Of a DNA stretch of 51,880 nucleotides, positions 18,330 through 36,103 are shown piece after piece. The notes beneath the pieces are model-generated. The model saw only the letters and a program-made list of their open reading frames with translations. It was not told where the DNA came from and ran no database searches. Origin of the DNA: Acidocella aminolytica 101 = DSM 11237 (lineage in GTDB: Bacteria > Pseudomonadota > Alphaproteobacteria > Acetobacterales > Acetobacteraceae); assembly GCF_900129125.1 (NCBI RefSeq), contig NZ_FQVJ01000027.1, positions 1 to 51,880 of the forward strand, read 5' to 3'. Made by a program: the position numbers and the translations under genes. Numbering within the stretch: position 1 is the stretch's first letter; each line of letters starts with the position of its first letter.

Positions 18330-18773
18330 TTACGCGGCCTCCCCAGCTTTCTCGGACTTCGTGCCGAAGCCCGGACGCGCGTCGCGGCTGGGCTTGGCGG
18401 CCGGCTCGCGCTCCTCAACAACGATCTTCAGATGGCTGAACCACTTCTCAACCATGGCGGAACGACCACGGCCGCGCGCATGAAAGCGGCGCATGACAAT
18501 GCCCCGCCCCACCTCGGCGGTGGAAACGAACAGCTTGTCCACATCGAGCTGATGGTTGTTCTCGGCATTGGCGACCGCGCTCTCCAGTAGCTTCTTCACC
18601 GCTTTGGCGATGCGACGCTTGGAGAACGTCAGGTCAGCCAGGGCACGCTGGACCGGCATGTTGCGGATGGAAGCCGCGACCAGGTTGAGCTTGCGCGGAC
18701 TAACGCGAATATTGCGGGCGATCGCCTCGGCCTGATTGTCAGCCAGCGAACGGATAGCTTTGGGTTTGCTCAT
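18330..18773 (-). CDS. rplV: 50S ribosomal protein L22
   Basis: 147 residues, longer than E. coli L22 (110) because of a charged C-terminal tail after residue 125. L22 lines the exit tunnel with its long beta hairpin. [20 protein letters not shown] (about 22-41), [20 protein letters not shown] and the loop [20 protein letters not shown] are conserved. No deletion linked to macrolide resistance is visible in the hairpin loop. Confidence 0.97.
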   Translation of the reverse strand: MSKPKAIRSLADNQAEAIARNIRVSPRKLNLVAASIRNMPVQRALADLTFSKRRIAKAVKKLLESAVANAENNHQLDVDKLFVSTAEVGRGIVMRRFHARGRGRSAMVEKWFSHLKIVVEEREPAAKPSRDARPGFGTKSEKAGEAA

Positions 18774-18775
18774 GA

Positions 18776-19054
18776 TCAGCCCCGCTTCGCTTTCTTGTCC
18801 GCCGCGTGACCAGGGAAGGTCCGAGTCGGGGAGAACTCGCCAAACTTGTGGCCGACCATGTTCTCAGAGACCTGTACGGGCAAGAACTTCCGCCCGTTAT
18901 AGACACCGAACGTCAGGCCGACAAATTGCGGCAGAATGGTGGAACGGCGCGACCAGATCTTGATGATCTCGTTGCGGCCAGAGGCGCGGGACGCCTCGGC
19001 CTTGCCAAGGAGGTATCCGTCTACAAACGGACCTTTCCAAACAGAACGTGACAT
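18776..19054 (-). CDS. rpsS: 30S ribosomal protein S19
   Basis: 92 residues. S19 is in the 30S head and contacts A-site tRNA and the central protuberance. [40 protein letters not shown] and [20 protein letters not shown] are the conserved blocks. It lies between rplB and rplV with gaps of only two or three bases. Confidence 0.98.
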   Translation of the reverse strand: MSRSVWKGPFVDGYLLGKAEASRASGRNEIIKIWSRRSTILPQFVGLTFGVYNGRKFLPVQVSENMVGHKFGEFSPTRTFPGHAADKKAKRG

Positions 19055-19057
19055 CTT

Positions 19058-19891
19058 TTAGCCCTTCCCGCCCTTCGCCCGGCGGATGATGAGATTGTCG
19101 GTGCGCTTGTTGGAGCGCGTCTTGTAGCCCTTGGTCGGCTTGCCCCACGGGGTAACCGGATGACGGCCACCAGAGGTACGGCCTTCACCACCACCATGCG
19201 GGTGATCGACTGGGTTCATCACCACACCGCGATTATGCGGACGGCGGCCTAACCAACGAGAACGGCCAGCTTTGCCGCTCTGCTGGTTCTGGTGGTCGGC
19301 GTTGGAAACGGCGCCAACAGTGGCCATGCACTCAGCGCGGACAACACGAAGCTCGCCGGAGCCCAGCTTGATCTGCGCGTACCCCTGGTCCTTGCCGACC
19401 AACTGCGCAAAGGTACCAGCGGAACGCACCAGCTTACCGCCTGCGCCAACCTTCAGTTCAATATTGTGCACGATGGTGCCAACCGGCATCGCGGAAAGCG
19501 GCATCGCATTGCCAGGCTTGATGTCAGCGCGGGCGCCAGCCACCACAGTGTCTCCAGCCTTGAGGCGCTGCGGTGCCAGGATATAGGCCAGCTCGCCATC
19601 TTCGTACTTGATCAGTGCGATGAAGGAGGTGCGGTTCGGGTCATATTCCAGCCGCTCCACAGTGGCGGGCACATCAAACTTGCGGCGCTTAAAGTCCACA
19701 ACACGATAAGCCTGCTTGTGTCCGCCGCCACGGAAGCGGGTGGTGATACGACCATGGTTGTTACGACCGCCTGTGGAGTGCTGACCCTCGGTCAACCCCT
19801 TCACAGGCTTGCCCTTCCACAGCTCGCTGCGATCGATCAGCACCGTGCCGCGAAGGCTCGCCGTGACCGGATTAAAGTGCTTCAATGCCAT
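19058..19891 (-). CDS. rplB: 50S ribosomal protein L2
   Basis: 277 residues. L2 is a primary rRNA binder required for subunit joining and close to the peptidyl transferase centre. [20 protein letters not shown] near the start, [20 protein letters not shown] (about 38-57) and the near-invariant [20 protein letters not shown] with its central His (about residue 230) are present. Order rplW-rplB-rpsS is standard. Confidence 0.98.
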   Translation of the reverse strand: MALKHFNPVTASLRGTVLIDRSELWKGKPVKGLTEGQHSTGGRNNHGRITTRFRGGGHKQAYRVVDFKRRKFDVPATVERLEYDPNRTSFIALIKYEDGELAYILAPQRLKAGDTVVAGARADIKPGNAMPLSAMPVGTIVHNIELKVGAGGKLVRSAGTFAQLVGKDQGYAQIKLGSGELRVVRAECMATVGAVSNADHQNQQSGKAGRSRWLGRRPHNRGVVMNPVDHPHGGGEGRTSGGRHPVTPWGKPTKGYKTRSNKRTDNLIIRRAKGGKG

Positions 19892-19903
19892 TTTTCAAAA
19901 ACC

Positions 19904-20218
19904 TCAGGCGAGACCAGTGGTGAAATCGATGCTCTCACCCTCGGCAAGAGTCACGAACGCCTTCTTCACGTCAGAGCGCTGACCCGGACGGCCCTTGAAC
20001 CGCTTGGTCTTGCCCTTTGTGACGAGGGTGTTGACGTTGGTCACCTTCACCTTGAACAGCGCCTCGACAGCCGCCCTGATCTCAGGCTTGGTTGCATCAG
20101 CCGCCACCTTGAACACGAACTGGTTCTTTTCGGAAAGCAGCGTGGCCTTCTCGGTGATATGCGGCGCACGCACGACTTCGTACATGCGCTCGTCGGAAAT
20201 TTTTACGGTGCCGGTCAT
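19904..20218 (-). CDS. rplW: 50S ribosomal protein L23
   Basis: 104 residues. L23 borders the tunnel exit and is the docking point for trigger factor and [23 protein letters not shown] (about 15-34) and [20 protein letters not shown], with the conserved basic loop [20 protein letters not shown], are recognised. Its ATG overlaps the rplD stop as ATGA, indicating coupling. Confidence 0.97.
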   Translation of the reverse strand: MTGTVKISDERMYEVVRAPHITEKATLLSEKNQFVFKVAADATKPEIRAAVEALFKVKVTNVNTLVTKGKTKRFKGRPGQRSDVKKAFVTLAEGESIDFTTGLA

Positions 20219-20829
20219 GCCAGGCGCTCCTTCAGACCCTCAACGGCGGCCTTGGTGACCACCAGAACGTCGTGCTGCATAATGTCATAGACATTCGCAC
20301 CCACGACCGGCAGCACATCCAGCCCCTTCACGTTGCGGGAGGCGCGGCCGAACTTCTCTTCAACAGCAGCATCCACGATCAGCGCGGAAGCCCAGCCGAA
20401 ATTCTTCACCTTGGCGGCGACATCCTTGGTCTTGTCTAGAGCAGTAACACCATCCAGCACGACCAGCTTGCCTTCGGCAGCCTTGGCAGAGAGAGCAGAG
20501 ATAAGGCCCAGACGACGGACCTTCTTGTTCAGCGAATAGCCATGGTCACGCACAACCGGGCCATGCACAGCGCCACCGGTACGGAACTGCGGCGCGCGCA
20601 GAGAGCCCTGACGGGCATTACCCGTACCCTTCTGCTTGTAAGGCTTCTTGGTGGTACCAGACACTTCGCCCATACCCTTCACCTTGTGGGTACCCGCACG
20701 GCGCTTGGCCAGCTGCCAGTGAATCACGCGGGCAATGATGTCCACGCGCGGCTCCGCCGCGAAGAGCTCGTCCGGCAACTCGGCGCTACCAACGGACTTC
20801 GCATCAAAATCAACAACATCCAGCTTCAT
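20215..20829 (-). CDS. rplD: 50S ribosomal protein L4
   Basis: 204 residues. L4 lines the exit tunnel with an extended loop and in enterobacteria also represses the S10 operon. The loop lies around residues 42-85: [20 protein letters not shown], then [40 protein letters not shown] is near the C-terminus. Only 38 bases separate tuf from rpsJ upstream, so the enterobacterial S10 leader target is absent here. Confidence 0.97.
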   Translation of the reverse strand: MKLDVVDFDAKSVGSAELPDELFAAEPRVDIIARVIHWQLAKRRAGTHKVKGMGEVSGTTKKPYKQKGTGNARQGSLRAPQFRTGGAVHGPVVRDHGYSLNKKVRRLGLISALSAKAAEGKLVVLDGVTALDKTKDVAAKVKNFGWASALIVDAAVEEKFGRASRNVKGLDVLPVVGANVYDIMQHDVLVVTKAAVEGLKERLA

Positions 20830-20833
20830 CGGC

Positions 20834-21508
20834 TCAGCCCTTCAGACCGGCGGGATAGGCGACGTCAGCAGGGCGCGCCTTCTTCACCGCATCGCGCACC
20901 AGCACGTAGCCGCCCTTAGAACCGGGCACAGCACCATGCAGCATCACGAGGTTACGCTCAACGTCGACGCTCTCAACCTTCAGGTTCAGGGTCGTCACGC
21001 GCTCCTGGCCGAGGTGACCAGCCATCTTCTTATTCTTGAAGGTCTTACCGGGATCCTGACGGTTACCAGTAGAGCCGTGGGAACGATGGCTGATCGAGAC
21101 GCCGTGGGTTGCTTCAAGGCCACGGAAGTTCCAGCGCTTCATCGGGCCGGCAAAACCTTTACCCTTAGTGATACCGGCAACGTCGACGAACTGGCCAACA
21201 GTGAAGTGAGCAGCGGAAAGCACAGCGCCGGGCTCCAGCGCAGCATCATCAGCCACACGGAACTCAACCAGCTTCTGCGCGGGCTCAACCTTCGCCTTGG
21301 CGAAGTGCCCCTTCTGCGCCTTGCTCACATTCTTGACTTTGGACTTGCCAATGCCGAGCTGAACCGCGCTGTAGCCATCGTTCTCAACGTTACGCGCCGC
21401 CACAACCCGCACCTCATCGAGATGCAGAACCGTGACCGGCACATGCGTGCCGTCTTCCTTGAACAGCCGGGTCATCCCCAGCTTTTTTGCGATCACACCG
21501 GTACGCAT
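20834..21508 (-). CDS. rplC: 50S ribosomal protein L3
   Basis: 224 residues. L3 helps nucleate 50S assembly and reaches toward the peptidyl transferase centre. [20 protein letters not shown] opens the protein. [20 protein letters not shown], then [20 protein letters not shown] form the conserved central extension (about 120-160), whose Gln is the methylation site known in E. coli. It lies between rpsJ and rplD. Confidence 0.97.
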   Translation of the reverse strand: MRTGVIAKKLGMTRLFKEDGTHVPVTVLHLDEVRVVAARNVENDGYSAVQLGIGKSKVKNVSKAQKGHFAKAKVEPAQKLVEFRVADDAALEPGAVLSAAHFTVGQFVDVAGITKGKGFAGPMKRWNFRGLEATHGVSISHRSHGSTGNRQDPGKTFKNKKMAGHLGQERVTTLNLKVESVDVERNLVMLHGAVPGSKGGYVLVRDAVKKARPADVAYPAGLKG

Positions 21509-21522
21509 AATACCACCTAAGC

Positions 21523-21831
21523 TTAGATCTTAATTTCGACTTCGACGCCGGCGGCCAGGTCGAGCTTCATAAGCGCGTCCACGGTCTGCGGGGTCGGGTC
21601 AACGATATCCAGCAAGCGCCGGTGCGTCCGAATCTCGAACTGCTCACGGCTCTTCTTGTCGATGTGGGGGGAGCGGTTCACCGTGAACCGCTCGATATGG
21701 GTCGGCAAAGGAATCGGCCCCCGCACCTGCGCGCCCGTGCGCTTCGCCGTGTTCACGATGTCCTTGGTGCTGTTATCCAGCACGCGATGGTCATACGCCT
21801 TCAGGCGAATACGGATGTTTTGGTTGTCCAT
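21523..21831 (-). CDS. rpsJ: 30S ribosomal protein S10
   Basis: 102 residues. S10 is in the 30S head and also acts as NusE in antitermination with Nus[41 protein letters not shown] and [20 protein letters not shown] are the expected conserved runs. It starts the S10 block only 38 bases after tuf, so tuf and the S10 genes are likely on one transcript. Confidence 0.98.
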   Translation of the reverse strand: MDNQNIRIRLKAYDHRVLDNSTKDIVNTAKRTGAQVRGPIPLPTHIERFTVNRSPHIDKKSREQFEIRTHRRLLDIVDPTPQTVDALMKLDLAAGVEVEIKI

Positions 21832-21869
21832 CTTAACTCGAACTCTTCAGAAACAGGGGGCCGATTTGA

Positions 21870-23057
21870 TTACTTGCTGATCTGGGCGACGACGCCCGAA
21901 CCAACGGTGCGGCCACCCTCACGGATAGCGAAACGCAGACCTTCGTCCATGGCGATCGGAGCGATCAGCTCAACCGCGATGGTCACATTGTCGCCCGGCA
22001 TCACCATCTCGGTGCCTTCCGGCAGCGTCACCACACCAGTCACGTCCGTGGTACGGAAGTAGAACTGCGGGCGATAGTTGGTGAAGAACGGGGTGTGACG
22101 GCCACCTTCTTCCTTGGTCAGAATATAAGCCTGACCAGAGAACTGGGTGTGCGGGGTAATGGAACCGGGAGCTGCCAGAACCTGGCCGCGCTCGATGTCC
22201 TCACGCTTGGTGCCACGCAGCAGCGCGCCAATGTTGTCGCCGGCCTCACCCTGATCGAGCAGCTTGCGGAACATTTCAACGCCGGTGACGGTGGTCTTGG
22301 TGGTCGGACGCAGGCCGACGATCTCGACTTCCTCACCCACCTTGATCACGCCACGCTCCACACGGCCGGTAGCGACAGTGCCGCGGCCAGAGATAGAGAA
22401 CACGTCTTCGACGGGCATCAGGAAGGGCTTGTCAACAGCGCGCTCCGGCTGCGGAATATAAGCGTCAACCGCTTCCATCAGCTTCAGCACAGCCTCACGG
22501 CCAATTTCCGGCTGCTTGTCTTCGAGAGCGCAGACAGCTGACCCCTTGATGATGGGGATATCGTCGCCGGGGAAGCCGTAGTTGGAGAGCAGCTCGCGCA
22601 CCTCCATCTCGACCAGCTCGACCAGATCCGGGTCAGCCAGATCCATCTTATTCAGGAACACGACCAGAGCCGGCACACCGACCTGACGGGCCAGCAGGAT
22701 GTGCTCACGGGTCTGGGGCATCGGGCCGTCGGCGGCGGACACAACCAGGATCGCACCGTCCATCTGGGCGGCGCCGGTGATCATGTTCTTCACATAGTCG
22801 GCGTGGCCGGGGCAGTCCACGTGGGCATAGTGACGGTTAGCGGTTTCATACTCCACGTGCGCGGTGGAGATGGTGATGCCGCGGGCGCGCTCTTCCGGCG
22901 CCTTGTCGATCTGGTCGTACGCGGTGAAGGTTGCGCCACCAGCCTCCGCCAACACCTTGGTGATGGCAGCGGTGAGGGAGGTCTTGCCATGGTCAACGTG
23001 GCCGATGGTGCCAATGTTAACGTGCGGCTTGTTGCGCTCAAATTTAGCTTTGGCCAT
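21870..23057 (-). CDS. tuf: Elongation factor Tu
   Basis: 395 residues. EF-Tu with GTP delivers aminoacyl-tRNA to the ribosome. GTP-binding motifs are GHVDHGKT (19-26), DCPGHADY (about 81-88) and NKMD (about 136-139). Switch I contains [18 protein letters not shown]. Domains II and III follow, with [20 protein letters not shown] and the C-terminal VALSeq-like end [20 protein letters not shown]. It directly follows rpsG (45 bases) instead of fusA, which is normally between them. No second tuf copy is in the window. Confidence 0.98.
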   Translation of the reverse strand: MAKAKFERNKPHVNIGTIGHVDHGKTSLTAAITKVLAEAGGATFTAYDQIDKAPEERARGITISTAHVEYETANRHYAHVDCPGHADYVKNMITGAAQMDGAILVVSAADGPMPQTREHILLARQVGVPALVVFLNKMDLADPDLVELVEMEVRELLSNYGFPGDDIPIIKGSAVCALEDKQPEIGREAVLKLMEAVDAYIPQPERAVDKPFLMPVEDVFSISGRGTVATGRVERGVIKVGEEVEIVGLRPTTKTTVTGVEMFRKLLDQGEAGDNIGALLRGTKREDIERGQVLAAPGSITPHTQFSGQAYILTKEEGGRHTPFFTNYRPQFYFRTTDVTGVVTLPEGTEMVMPGDNVTIAVELIAPIAMDEGLRFAIREGGRTVGSGVVAQISK

Positions 23058-23102
23058 TAAACTGCTCCGTGTGCAGGCTAAAAACTTGGAATGGTCAGAG
23101 AT

Positions 23103-23579
23103 TTACCAGCGGTAGTGGCTGAAAGCCTTATTGGCTTCGGCCATACGATGGGTGTCCTCACGCTTCTTAACCGCAGCGCCGCGATTATTCACCGCATCCT
23201 GCAGTTCGTTCGACAACCGCTCTTCCATCGTGTGCTCGCCGCGCTTGCGGGCGGAGTCGATGATCCAACGGATCGCCAGCGCCTGGCGGCGCTCGGCGCG
23301 AACCTCGACGGGAACCTGATAGGTCGCACCGCCAACGCGGCGGGAGCGAACCTCGATCGCCGGCTTCACATTGTCCAGCGCCTCGTGGAAAAGGCGCACA
23401 GGATCAGCGTTCGGCCCGCCGCGCTTCTTCAGCACGTCGAGGGCGCCATAGACGATGCTCTCAGCGACAGATTTCTTGCCATCATACATCAGCACGTTCA
23501 TGAAACGGCTGATCACGATATCACCGAACTTCGCGTCCGGCAGAACTTCGCGCTTAACGGCGCGGCGGCGGCGGCTCAT
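23103..23579 (-). CDS. rpsG: 30S ribosomal protein S7
   Basis: 158 residues. S7 starts assembly of the 30S head and lines the mRNA exit and E site; in E. coli it also represses the str operon. [40 protein letters not shown] and [20 protein letters not shown] are conserved, and [20 protein letters not shown] is in the C-terminal half. A good AAGGAGAGG lies ahead of the ATG. It is followed by tuf without fusA. Confidence 0.98.
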   Translation of the reverse strand: MSRRRRAVKREVLPDAKFGDIVISRFMNVLMYDGKKSVAESIVYGALDVLKKRGGPNADPVRLFHEALDNVKPAIEVRSRRVGGATYQVPVEVRAERRQALAIRWIIDSARKRGEHTMEERLSNELQDAVNNRGAAVKKREDTHRMAEANKAFSHYRW

Positions 23580-23591
23580 CTCAACCTCTCC

Positions 23592-23963
23592 TTACTTCGG
23601 ACGCTTCGCGCCATAGAGCGAGCGGCGCTTGCGGCGCTTCGGCAGGCCCTGCGTATCCAGAACACCACGCAGGATGTGGTAACGCACCCCCGGAAGATCC
23701 TTCACGCGCCCGCCGCGGATCAGCACCACAGAGTGCTCCTGCAGGTTATGACCTTCACCAGGAATATAGCTCACCACCTCGAAACCATTGGTCAGGCGCA
23801 CCTTGGCAACCTTACGAAGAGCGGAGTTAGGCTTCTTCGGAGTTGTCGTATACACGCGCGTGCAAACGCCACGCTTCTGGGGGCAGCCCTCCAGGGCCGG
23901 CACCTTGTTGCGCTTGGACGCCGGCTCGCGGCCCTTGGCGATCAACTGGTTAATGGTCGGCAT
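23592..23963 (-). CDS. rpsL: 30S ribosomal protein S12
   Basis: 123 residues. S12 controls decoding accuracy. [20 protein letters not shown] opens the protein. [20 protein letters not shown] carries Lys43 and Lys44, and [14 protein letters not shown] carries Lys88; Lys at these positions is the ordinary streptomycin-sensitive state. Asp89 in KDLPG is the methylthiolation site known in E. coli. It is the first gene of the str block, with a leader of about 200 bases. Confidence 0.98.
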   Translation of the reverse strand: MPTINQLIAKGREPASKRNKVPALEGCPQKRGVCTRVYTTTPKKPNSALRKVAKVRLTNGFEVVSYIPGEGHNLQEHSVVLIRGGRVKDLPGVRYHILRGVLDTQGLPKRRKRRSLYGAKRPK

Positions 23964-24166
23964 ATCTCATCCTGCTACGTGTTCAAATCCCGGATTCCTT
24001 TGCTGGGGAACGGGCCTATCCATAAAAAATCACCGCAAGGAGGTATGGAACCCATCCTTACGGGACTGCTTATCTAGCACGCGGCCTAGGCACGATTAAA
24101 TCGCACGGCGCCGCACGCGCCAGATTTTTACAGACGACCCGGCCCCGGAACACCGGAACCGCGAGA

Positions 24167-24185
24167 GCGCTTTCCTTAGAAGCGC
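24167..24185. repeat. Inverted repeat centred on the rpsL -10 element
   Basis: GCGCTT and AAGCGC arms flank seven bases that contain the -10 hexamer of the rpsL promoter. It could be an operator or a start-site hairpin; no regulator is known to me for it. Confidence 0.35.
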
Positions 24186-24201
24186 CCTCCCCCCAAGTCA
24201 A
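24173..24201 (-). promoter_or_regulatory. Promoter for rpsL-rpsG-tuf and downstream S10 genes
   Basis: On the minus strand TTGACT (24196-24201) and TAAGGA (24173-24178) are 17 bases apart. The -35 is near consensus and the -10 is shared in style with the rplK promoter (TAAGGC). Confidence 0.65.
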
Positions 24202-24314
24202 GCGATTCTCTGACGCCAAACCGTAAGAAAAACGCAGAGTTCCGGAATCTTCATAGCTGGTAAGGCGCGATTGAGGCGCTCGCGGGCGATTCATCCGACG
24301 CGGGGGTCGGAATC

Positions 24315-24342
24315 AAAAACGGCACCCGCGAGAGGTGCCGTT
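24315..24342 (-). terminator. Intrinsic terminator after rpoC
   Basis: AACGGCACC pairs with GGTGCCGTT around an eight-base loop and is followed by a run of T on the minus strand, 33 bases after the rpoC stop. It separates the rplKAJL-rpoBC transcript from the str block. Confidence 0.88.
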
Positions 24343-24374
24343 GAGACTCTTATATAAAGAGTAACGAGTCGAGT

Positions 24375-28544
<4,170 letters not shown>

Positions 28545-28587
28545 TTATCTTGGCCTGGCACCCTGCACTCGTTCCGGAACGCCGCCC

Positions 28588-32775
<4,188 letters not shown>

Positions 32776-32840
32776 CGCATCACCCTCGGTCAGATTAGAT
32801 CGTCGTCTAAGTAAAGTCGTCGTCTTTTTAAGAAACGGGT

Positions 32841-32872
32841 GGCAGGCGGCCACCCAAAGGTCACCGCCTGCC
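32841..32872 (-). terminator. Hairpin in the rplL-rpoB spacer, likely attenuator or processing site
   Basis: GGCAGGCGG and CCGCCTGCC form a perfect 9-bp stem with a 14-base loop. On the minus strand only a broken T-run follows, so termination should be partial. Its place matches the attenuator between rplL and rpoB known in E. coli, which lowers polymerase output relative to ribosomal proteins. Confidence 0.5.
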
Positions 32873-32923
32873 CTTTTACCCTATACGCGCAACGGCATGT
32901 TCAAGCCGCTACGGGAAGCAGGA

Positions 32924-33304
<381 letters not shown>

Positions 33305-33396
33305 TTAATAAATCCTTCGATAAGATAGGCTTTGTTTGGTTCAATGCAAGGCCGCACCGCGCGGCCTCGCGAAAAAGCGACAAATGAGCGAAAAAC

Positions 33397-33921
33397 TCAG
33401 GCCGCCTCGCCCTTCTGGGAATCGGCATACGCCGAGAAGACCCGCGCAAGTTGTCCAGCCGGAGCCTGCAGAACGCCAGCCACCTTGGTCGCCGGAGCTT
33501 GGATAAGCCCCAGGATCTTGGCACGCAGGCTGTCCAGCGACGGCAGCTCGGAGAGCGCCTTGACACCTTCAACATCCAGCACCTGGTTGCCGAGGGCACC
33601 GCCCAGCAGAACAAACTTGTCATTGGTCTTGGCGAAGTCGACAGCAACCTTGGCCGCGGCAACAGGGTCAGCAGACCATGCCAGTGCCGTGGGCCCCTTC
33701 AACAGGGGCGCGATACCGTCGAACCGGGTTCCTTCAAGAGCAAGAAGGGCCAGACGATTTTTCGCAACCTTGAAGCTCACGCCCGCTTCACGCATCTTGC
33801 GACGCAACTTGGTCACGTCCTCGACCGTCAACCCCTTATTCTGGGTGACAACGACCATGGACGTGTCCGCGAACACCGCAGACAGCTCAGCGACGAATTC
33901 ACGCTTCTCTATGCGATCCAC
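33397..33921 (-). CDS. rplJ: 50S ribosomal protein L10
   Basis: 174 residues from a GTG at 33921, which has GGAG eight bases ahead; a TTG four codons earlier overlaps that site and is rejected. L10 anchors the L7/L12 stalk and represses its own mRNA. The start is [20 protein letters not shown], followed by [20 protein letters not shown], and the C-terminal helix region that binds L7/L12 lies after residue 130. A 262-base leader with stable hairpins lies upstream. Confidence 0.96.
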   Translation of the reverse strand: MDRIEKREFVAELSAVFADTSMVVVTQNKGLTVEDVTKLRRKMREAGVSFKVAKNRLALLALEGTRFDGIAPLLKGPTALAWSADPVAAAKVAVDFAKTNDKFVLLGGALGNQVLDVEGVKALSELPSLDSLRAKILGLIQAPATKVAGVLQAPAGQLARVFSAYADSQKGEAA

Positions 33922-34183
33922 ATCCGTCTCCAACTTGATAGGCAGTTTGGCGTAACCGCCGCCCTGCCCAGGTTACCCAAGCAACCAGGACCATCCCGGT
34001 TGCTTTCGCCTGTCCTTTGTCAGAACCACCAAAGCCCCGCCGAAGCGAAACATTTGGCACCTCTCTACCGTGTGCGGGCGAACCCATTAAACCTTGCGGC
34101 ACATACGGTCTTGGACAGGTCGGGAGCCTCACGGCCCCCTGCCCGCTCCGGCCCAAAAGGCCGAAGCGTATTCTCAAAACGCT
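33922..34183 (-). promoter_or_regulatory. L10 leader region between rplA and rplJ
   Basis: No gene fits in this gap. It is rich in stems on the minus strand, for example AGCAACC with GGTTGCT and GTAACC with GGTTAC close to rplJ, plus GGCC-rich stems near rplA. An mRNA leader bound by L10-L7/L12 is usual at this place in bacteria, so autoregulation is likely; the exact fold was not computed. A separate promoter was not resolved. Confidence 0.55.
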
Positions 34184-34873
34184 TTAGGCGACAGTGCCAA
34201 CGTCTACACGCACGCCAGGCCCCATGGTGGAAGACAGCGCCACCTTCTGCAGGTAGGTGCCCTTCGCGCCGGTCGGCTTCGCCTTCTGGACCGCGTCGAT
34301 CAGCGCCTTCGCGTTCTCGATCAGCTTGTCTTCCTCGAAGCTCGCCTTGCCGATACCGGCATGGATGATGCCCGCCTTCTCAGCGCGGAACTCAACCTGA
34401 CCGGACTTGGCGGCGGTGATCGCACCCTTCACGTCCATTGTCACAGTGCCCAGCTTGGGGTTCGGCATCAAGCCTCGCGGGCCAAGGATCTTACCCAGCT
34501 TACCAACCACACCCATCATGTCCGGGGTGGCGATGCAGCGGTCGAACTGGATGTCGCCAGCCTGCACCTTCTCTGCCAAATCATCGGCACCCACAACGTC
34601 AGCACCAGCGGCCAGGGCTTCCTCAGCCTTCGCGCCACGGGCGAACACGCCCACACGCAGCGTCTTGCCCGTGCCATTCGGCAGGGAGACGAGGCCGCGG
34701 ACCATCTGGTCGGCGTGACGGGGATCAATGCCCAGGTTAAGCGAGATCTCGATGGTCTCGTCGAACTTCGCGGTTGCGTTCTTCTTGGCCAACGCCACAG
34801 CGTCGGTCAGGGCATAGAGCTTGGCGCGCTCAACGGTCGCGCGGGCAGCGTTCAGACGCTTATCCTTAGCCAT
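34184..34873 (-). CDS. rplA: 50S ribosomal protein L1
   Basis: 229 residues from the ATG at 34873, giving the standard [20 protein letters not shown]; in-frame codons to 34921 overlap rplK and are rejected. L1 forms the mobile stalk that clears E-site tRNA, and in E. coli it represses the L11-L1 m[23 protein letters not shown] (about 38-57), then [20 protein letters not shown] and [20 protein letters not shown] are conserved. It follows rplK by four bases. Confidence 0.97.
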   Translation of the reverse strand: MAKDKRLNAARATVERAKLYALTDAVALAKKNATAKFDETIEISLNLGIDPRHADQMVRGLVSLPNGTGKTLRVGVFARGAKAEEALAAGADVVGADDLAEKVQAGDIQFDRCIATPDMMGVVGKLGKILGPRGLMPNPKLGTVTMDVKGAITAAKSGQVEFRAEKAGIIHAGIGKASFEEDKLIENAKALIDAVQKAKPTGAKGTYLQKVALSSTMGPGVRVDVGTVA

Positions 34874-34877
34874 GATC

Positions 34878-35312
34878 TCAGCCCTCCACCACATTGATGC
34901 CCATGGAACGGGCAGAGCCAACCAGCATACGAACAGCGCCGTCAGCGTCGTTGGCGTTCATGTCCTTCATCTTGGTCTTGGCGATCTCGTGGAGCTGCGC
35001 CATGGTCACCTTACCCACGGAAGCCCCCTTACCCGGCGTGGTGGTACCCTTTTCAATGCCTGCGGCCTTCTTCAGGAAGTAGGTGTTGGGCGGGGTCTTC
35101 ATAATGAAGGAGAAGGTGCGGTCGGCGTAGGCGGTAATCACCACCGGCACCGGCATGCCAGGCTCCATCTGCTGCGTAGCAGCGTTGAATTCTTTCACGA
35201 ACTGCATGATGTTCAGACCACGCTGGCCGAGCGCGGGACCCACTGGCGGCGACGGATTCGCCTTGCCCGCAGGGATCTGCAGCTTGATATAGCCGACTAC
35301 TTTCTTTGCCAT
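34878..35312 (-). CDS. rplK: 50S ribosomal protein L11
   Basis: 144 residues. L11 is in the GTPase-associated centre and the thiostrepton site and triggers Rel[21 protein letters not shown] (about 10-29) carries the Pro-rich hinge. [17 protein letters not shown] and [20 protein letters not shown] follow, and the C-terminal domain has [20 protein letters not shown]. It is the first gene of this rpl-rpo cluster. secE and nusG, its usual upstream neighbours, are absent. Confidence 0.98.
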   Translation of the reverse strand: MAKKVVGYIKLQIPAGKANPSPPVGPALGQRGLNIMQFVKEFNAATQQMEPGMPVPVVITAYADRTFSFIMKTPPNTYFLKKAAGIEKGTTTPGKGASVGKVTMAQLHEIAKTKMKDMNANDADGAVRMLVGSARSMGINVVEG

Positions 35313-35332
35313 TTCTGGCTCCTTTCATCCTA

Positions 35333-35347
35333 TGGCTGAACCAGCCA
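35333..35347 (-). promoter_or_regulatory. Small hairpin in the rplK leader
   Basis: TGGCTG and CAGCCA form a perfect 6-bp stem around three bases, about 20 bases before the rplK start. It might take part in L1 or leader regulation, but this is a guess from position. Confidence 0.3.
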
Positions 35348-35410
35348 TTGGACCGTGGTTCTGACAGCAAGGCACACCTGTCCCCTGCCTCCCACGTTCC
35401 GAGGCGCGGA

Positions 35411-35439
35411 GCCTTAGCCCAAGCCTCGCCCCCTGTCTA
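35411..35439 (-). promoter_or_regulatory. Promoter for rplK-rplA and downstream genes
   Basis: On the minus strand TAGACA (35434-35439) and TAAGGC (35411-35416) are 17 bases apart. The start would lie near 35404, giving a leader of about 90 bases. Confidence 0.55.
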
Positions 35440-35473
35440 GCACCCCGCCAGTTTTTCCTCTTAGATACAAGCC

Positions 35474-36103
35474 ATGCAAAAACACGTGGCTCTGCTGGTG
35501 ATCGACGTTCAGCCCGATTTCTGCCCCGGCGGCGCGCTGGCCGTACCCGGCGGAGATGAGATTTTGCCGCTGGTCAACAGACTCAGCCAGGCTTTCGAGA
35601 CCGTGGTGCTGACACAGGACTGGCACCCACCCGGCCATATCTCCTTTGTCTCCAACCATCCGGGCAAAAGGCCGTTCGAGGAAATTACTCTGCCTTATGG
35701 TCCACAGCTCCTCTGGCCCGCGCATTGCGTGATGGAGACAAAGGGGGCAGCGCTGCATCCTGACCTTTCCATCCCCCATGCCCGCGCCGTCATCCGCAAG
35801 GGCAGCCATATAGAGGTGGACAGCTACTCCGCTTTTCTTGAAGCCGACCGCATCACCCGCACCGGGCTGGATGGCTACTTGGCCTCGCGCGGCATCCGCG
35901 ACCTCTATATTTGCGGCCTCGCCCTGGATTTCTGCGTGGCCTGGAGCGCCCAGGACGCCCGCGCCTTCGGTTTCAACGTAACGATTATTGAAGACGCCTG
36001 CCGCGCCATTGACCTCAATGGCTCCCTGGTAGCGGCCTGGAACGCGCTTGAAAAAGTTGGCGTCAAACGGATCAACAGCACAAGGCTCACAGGCGATGCT
36101 TGA
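35474..36103 (+). CDS. pncA: Nicotinamidase
   Basis: 209 residues of the cysteine hydrolase (isochorismatase-like) family. It turns nicotinamide into nicotinate for NAD salvage. The catalytic triad is Asp11 (LLVIDVQPDFCPGGAL), Lys109 (VIRKG) and Cys154 (GLALDFCV). The metal site begins with Asp49 and His51 in TQDWHPPGH. WPAHCVMETKGAALHPDL matches the family's nicotinamide-binding region. No strong ribosome binding site is seen before the ATG. It is divergent from rplK, and its last eight bases overlap the VOC gene. Confidence 0.95.
   Translation: MQKHVALLVIDVQPDFCPGGALAVPGGDEILPLVNRLSQAFETVVLTQDWHPPGHISFVSNHPGKRPFEEITLPYGPQLLWPAHCVMETKGAALHPDLSIPHARAVIRKGSHIEVDSYSAFLEADRITRTGLDGYLASRGIRDLYICGLALDFCVAWSAQDARAFGFNVTIIEDACRAIDLNGSLVAAWNALEKVGVKRINSTRLTGDA

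Larger units (their letters stand above)
23964..24374 (-). other. Intergenic region between rpoC and rpsL: terminator, promoter and long leader
   Basis: No gene is supported here. The rpoC-side end holds an intrinsic terminator (24315-24342). A promoter for the str block lies at 24173-24201, leaving a leader of about 200 bases before rpsL. A minus-strand frame at 24070-24294 spans the promoter, has no conserved features and is not accepted as a gene. Confidence 0.75.

Noticed and set aside
19292-20290. Plus-strand open frame opposite rplB-rplW
   Set aside because: Shadow of conserved genes; low-complexity composition and no family match.
24070-24294. Minus-strand open frame of 74 codons between rpoC and rpsL
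   Set aside because: It runs across the likely rpsL promoter and has no conserved features.
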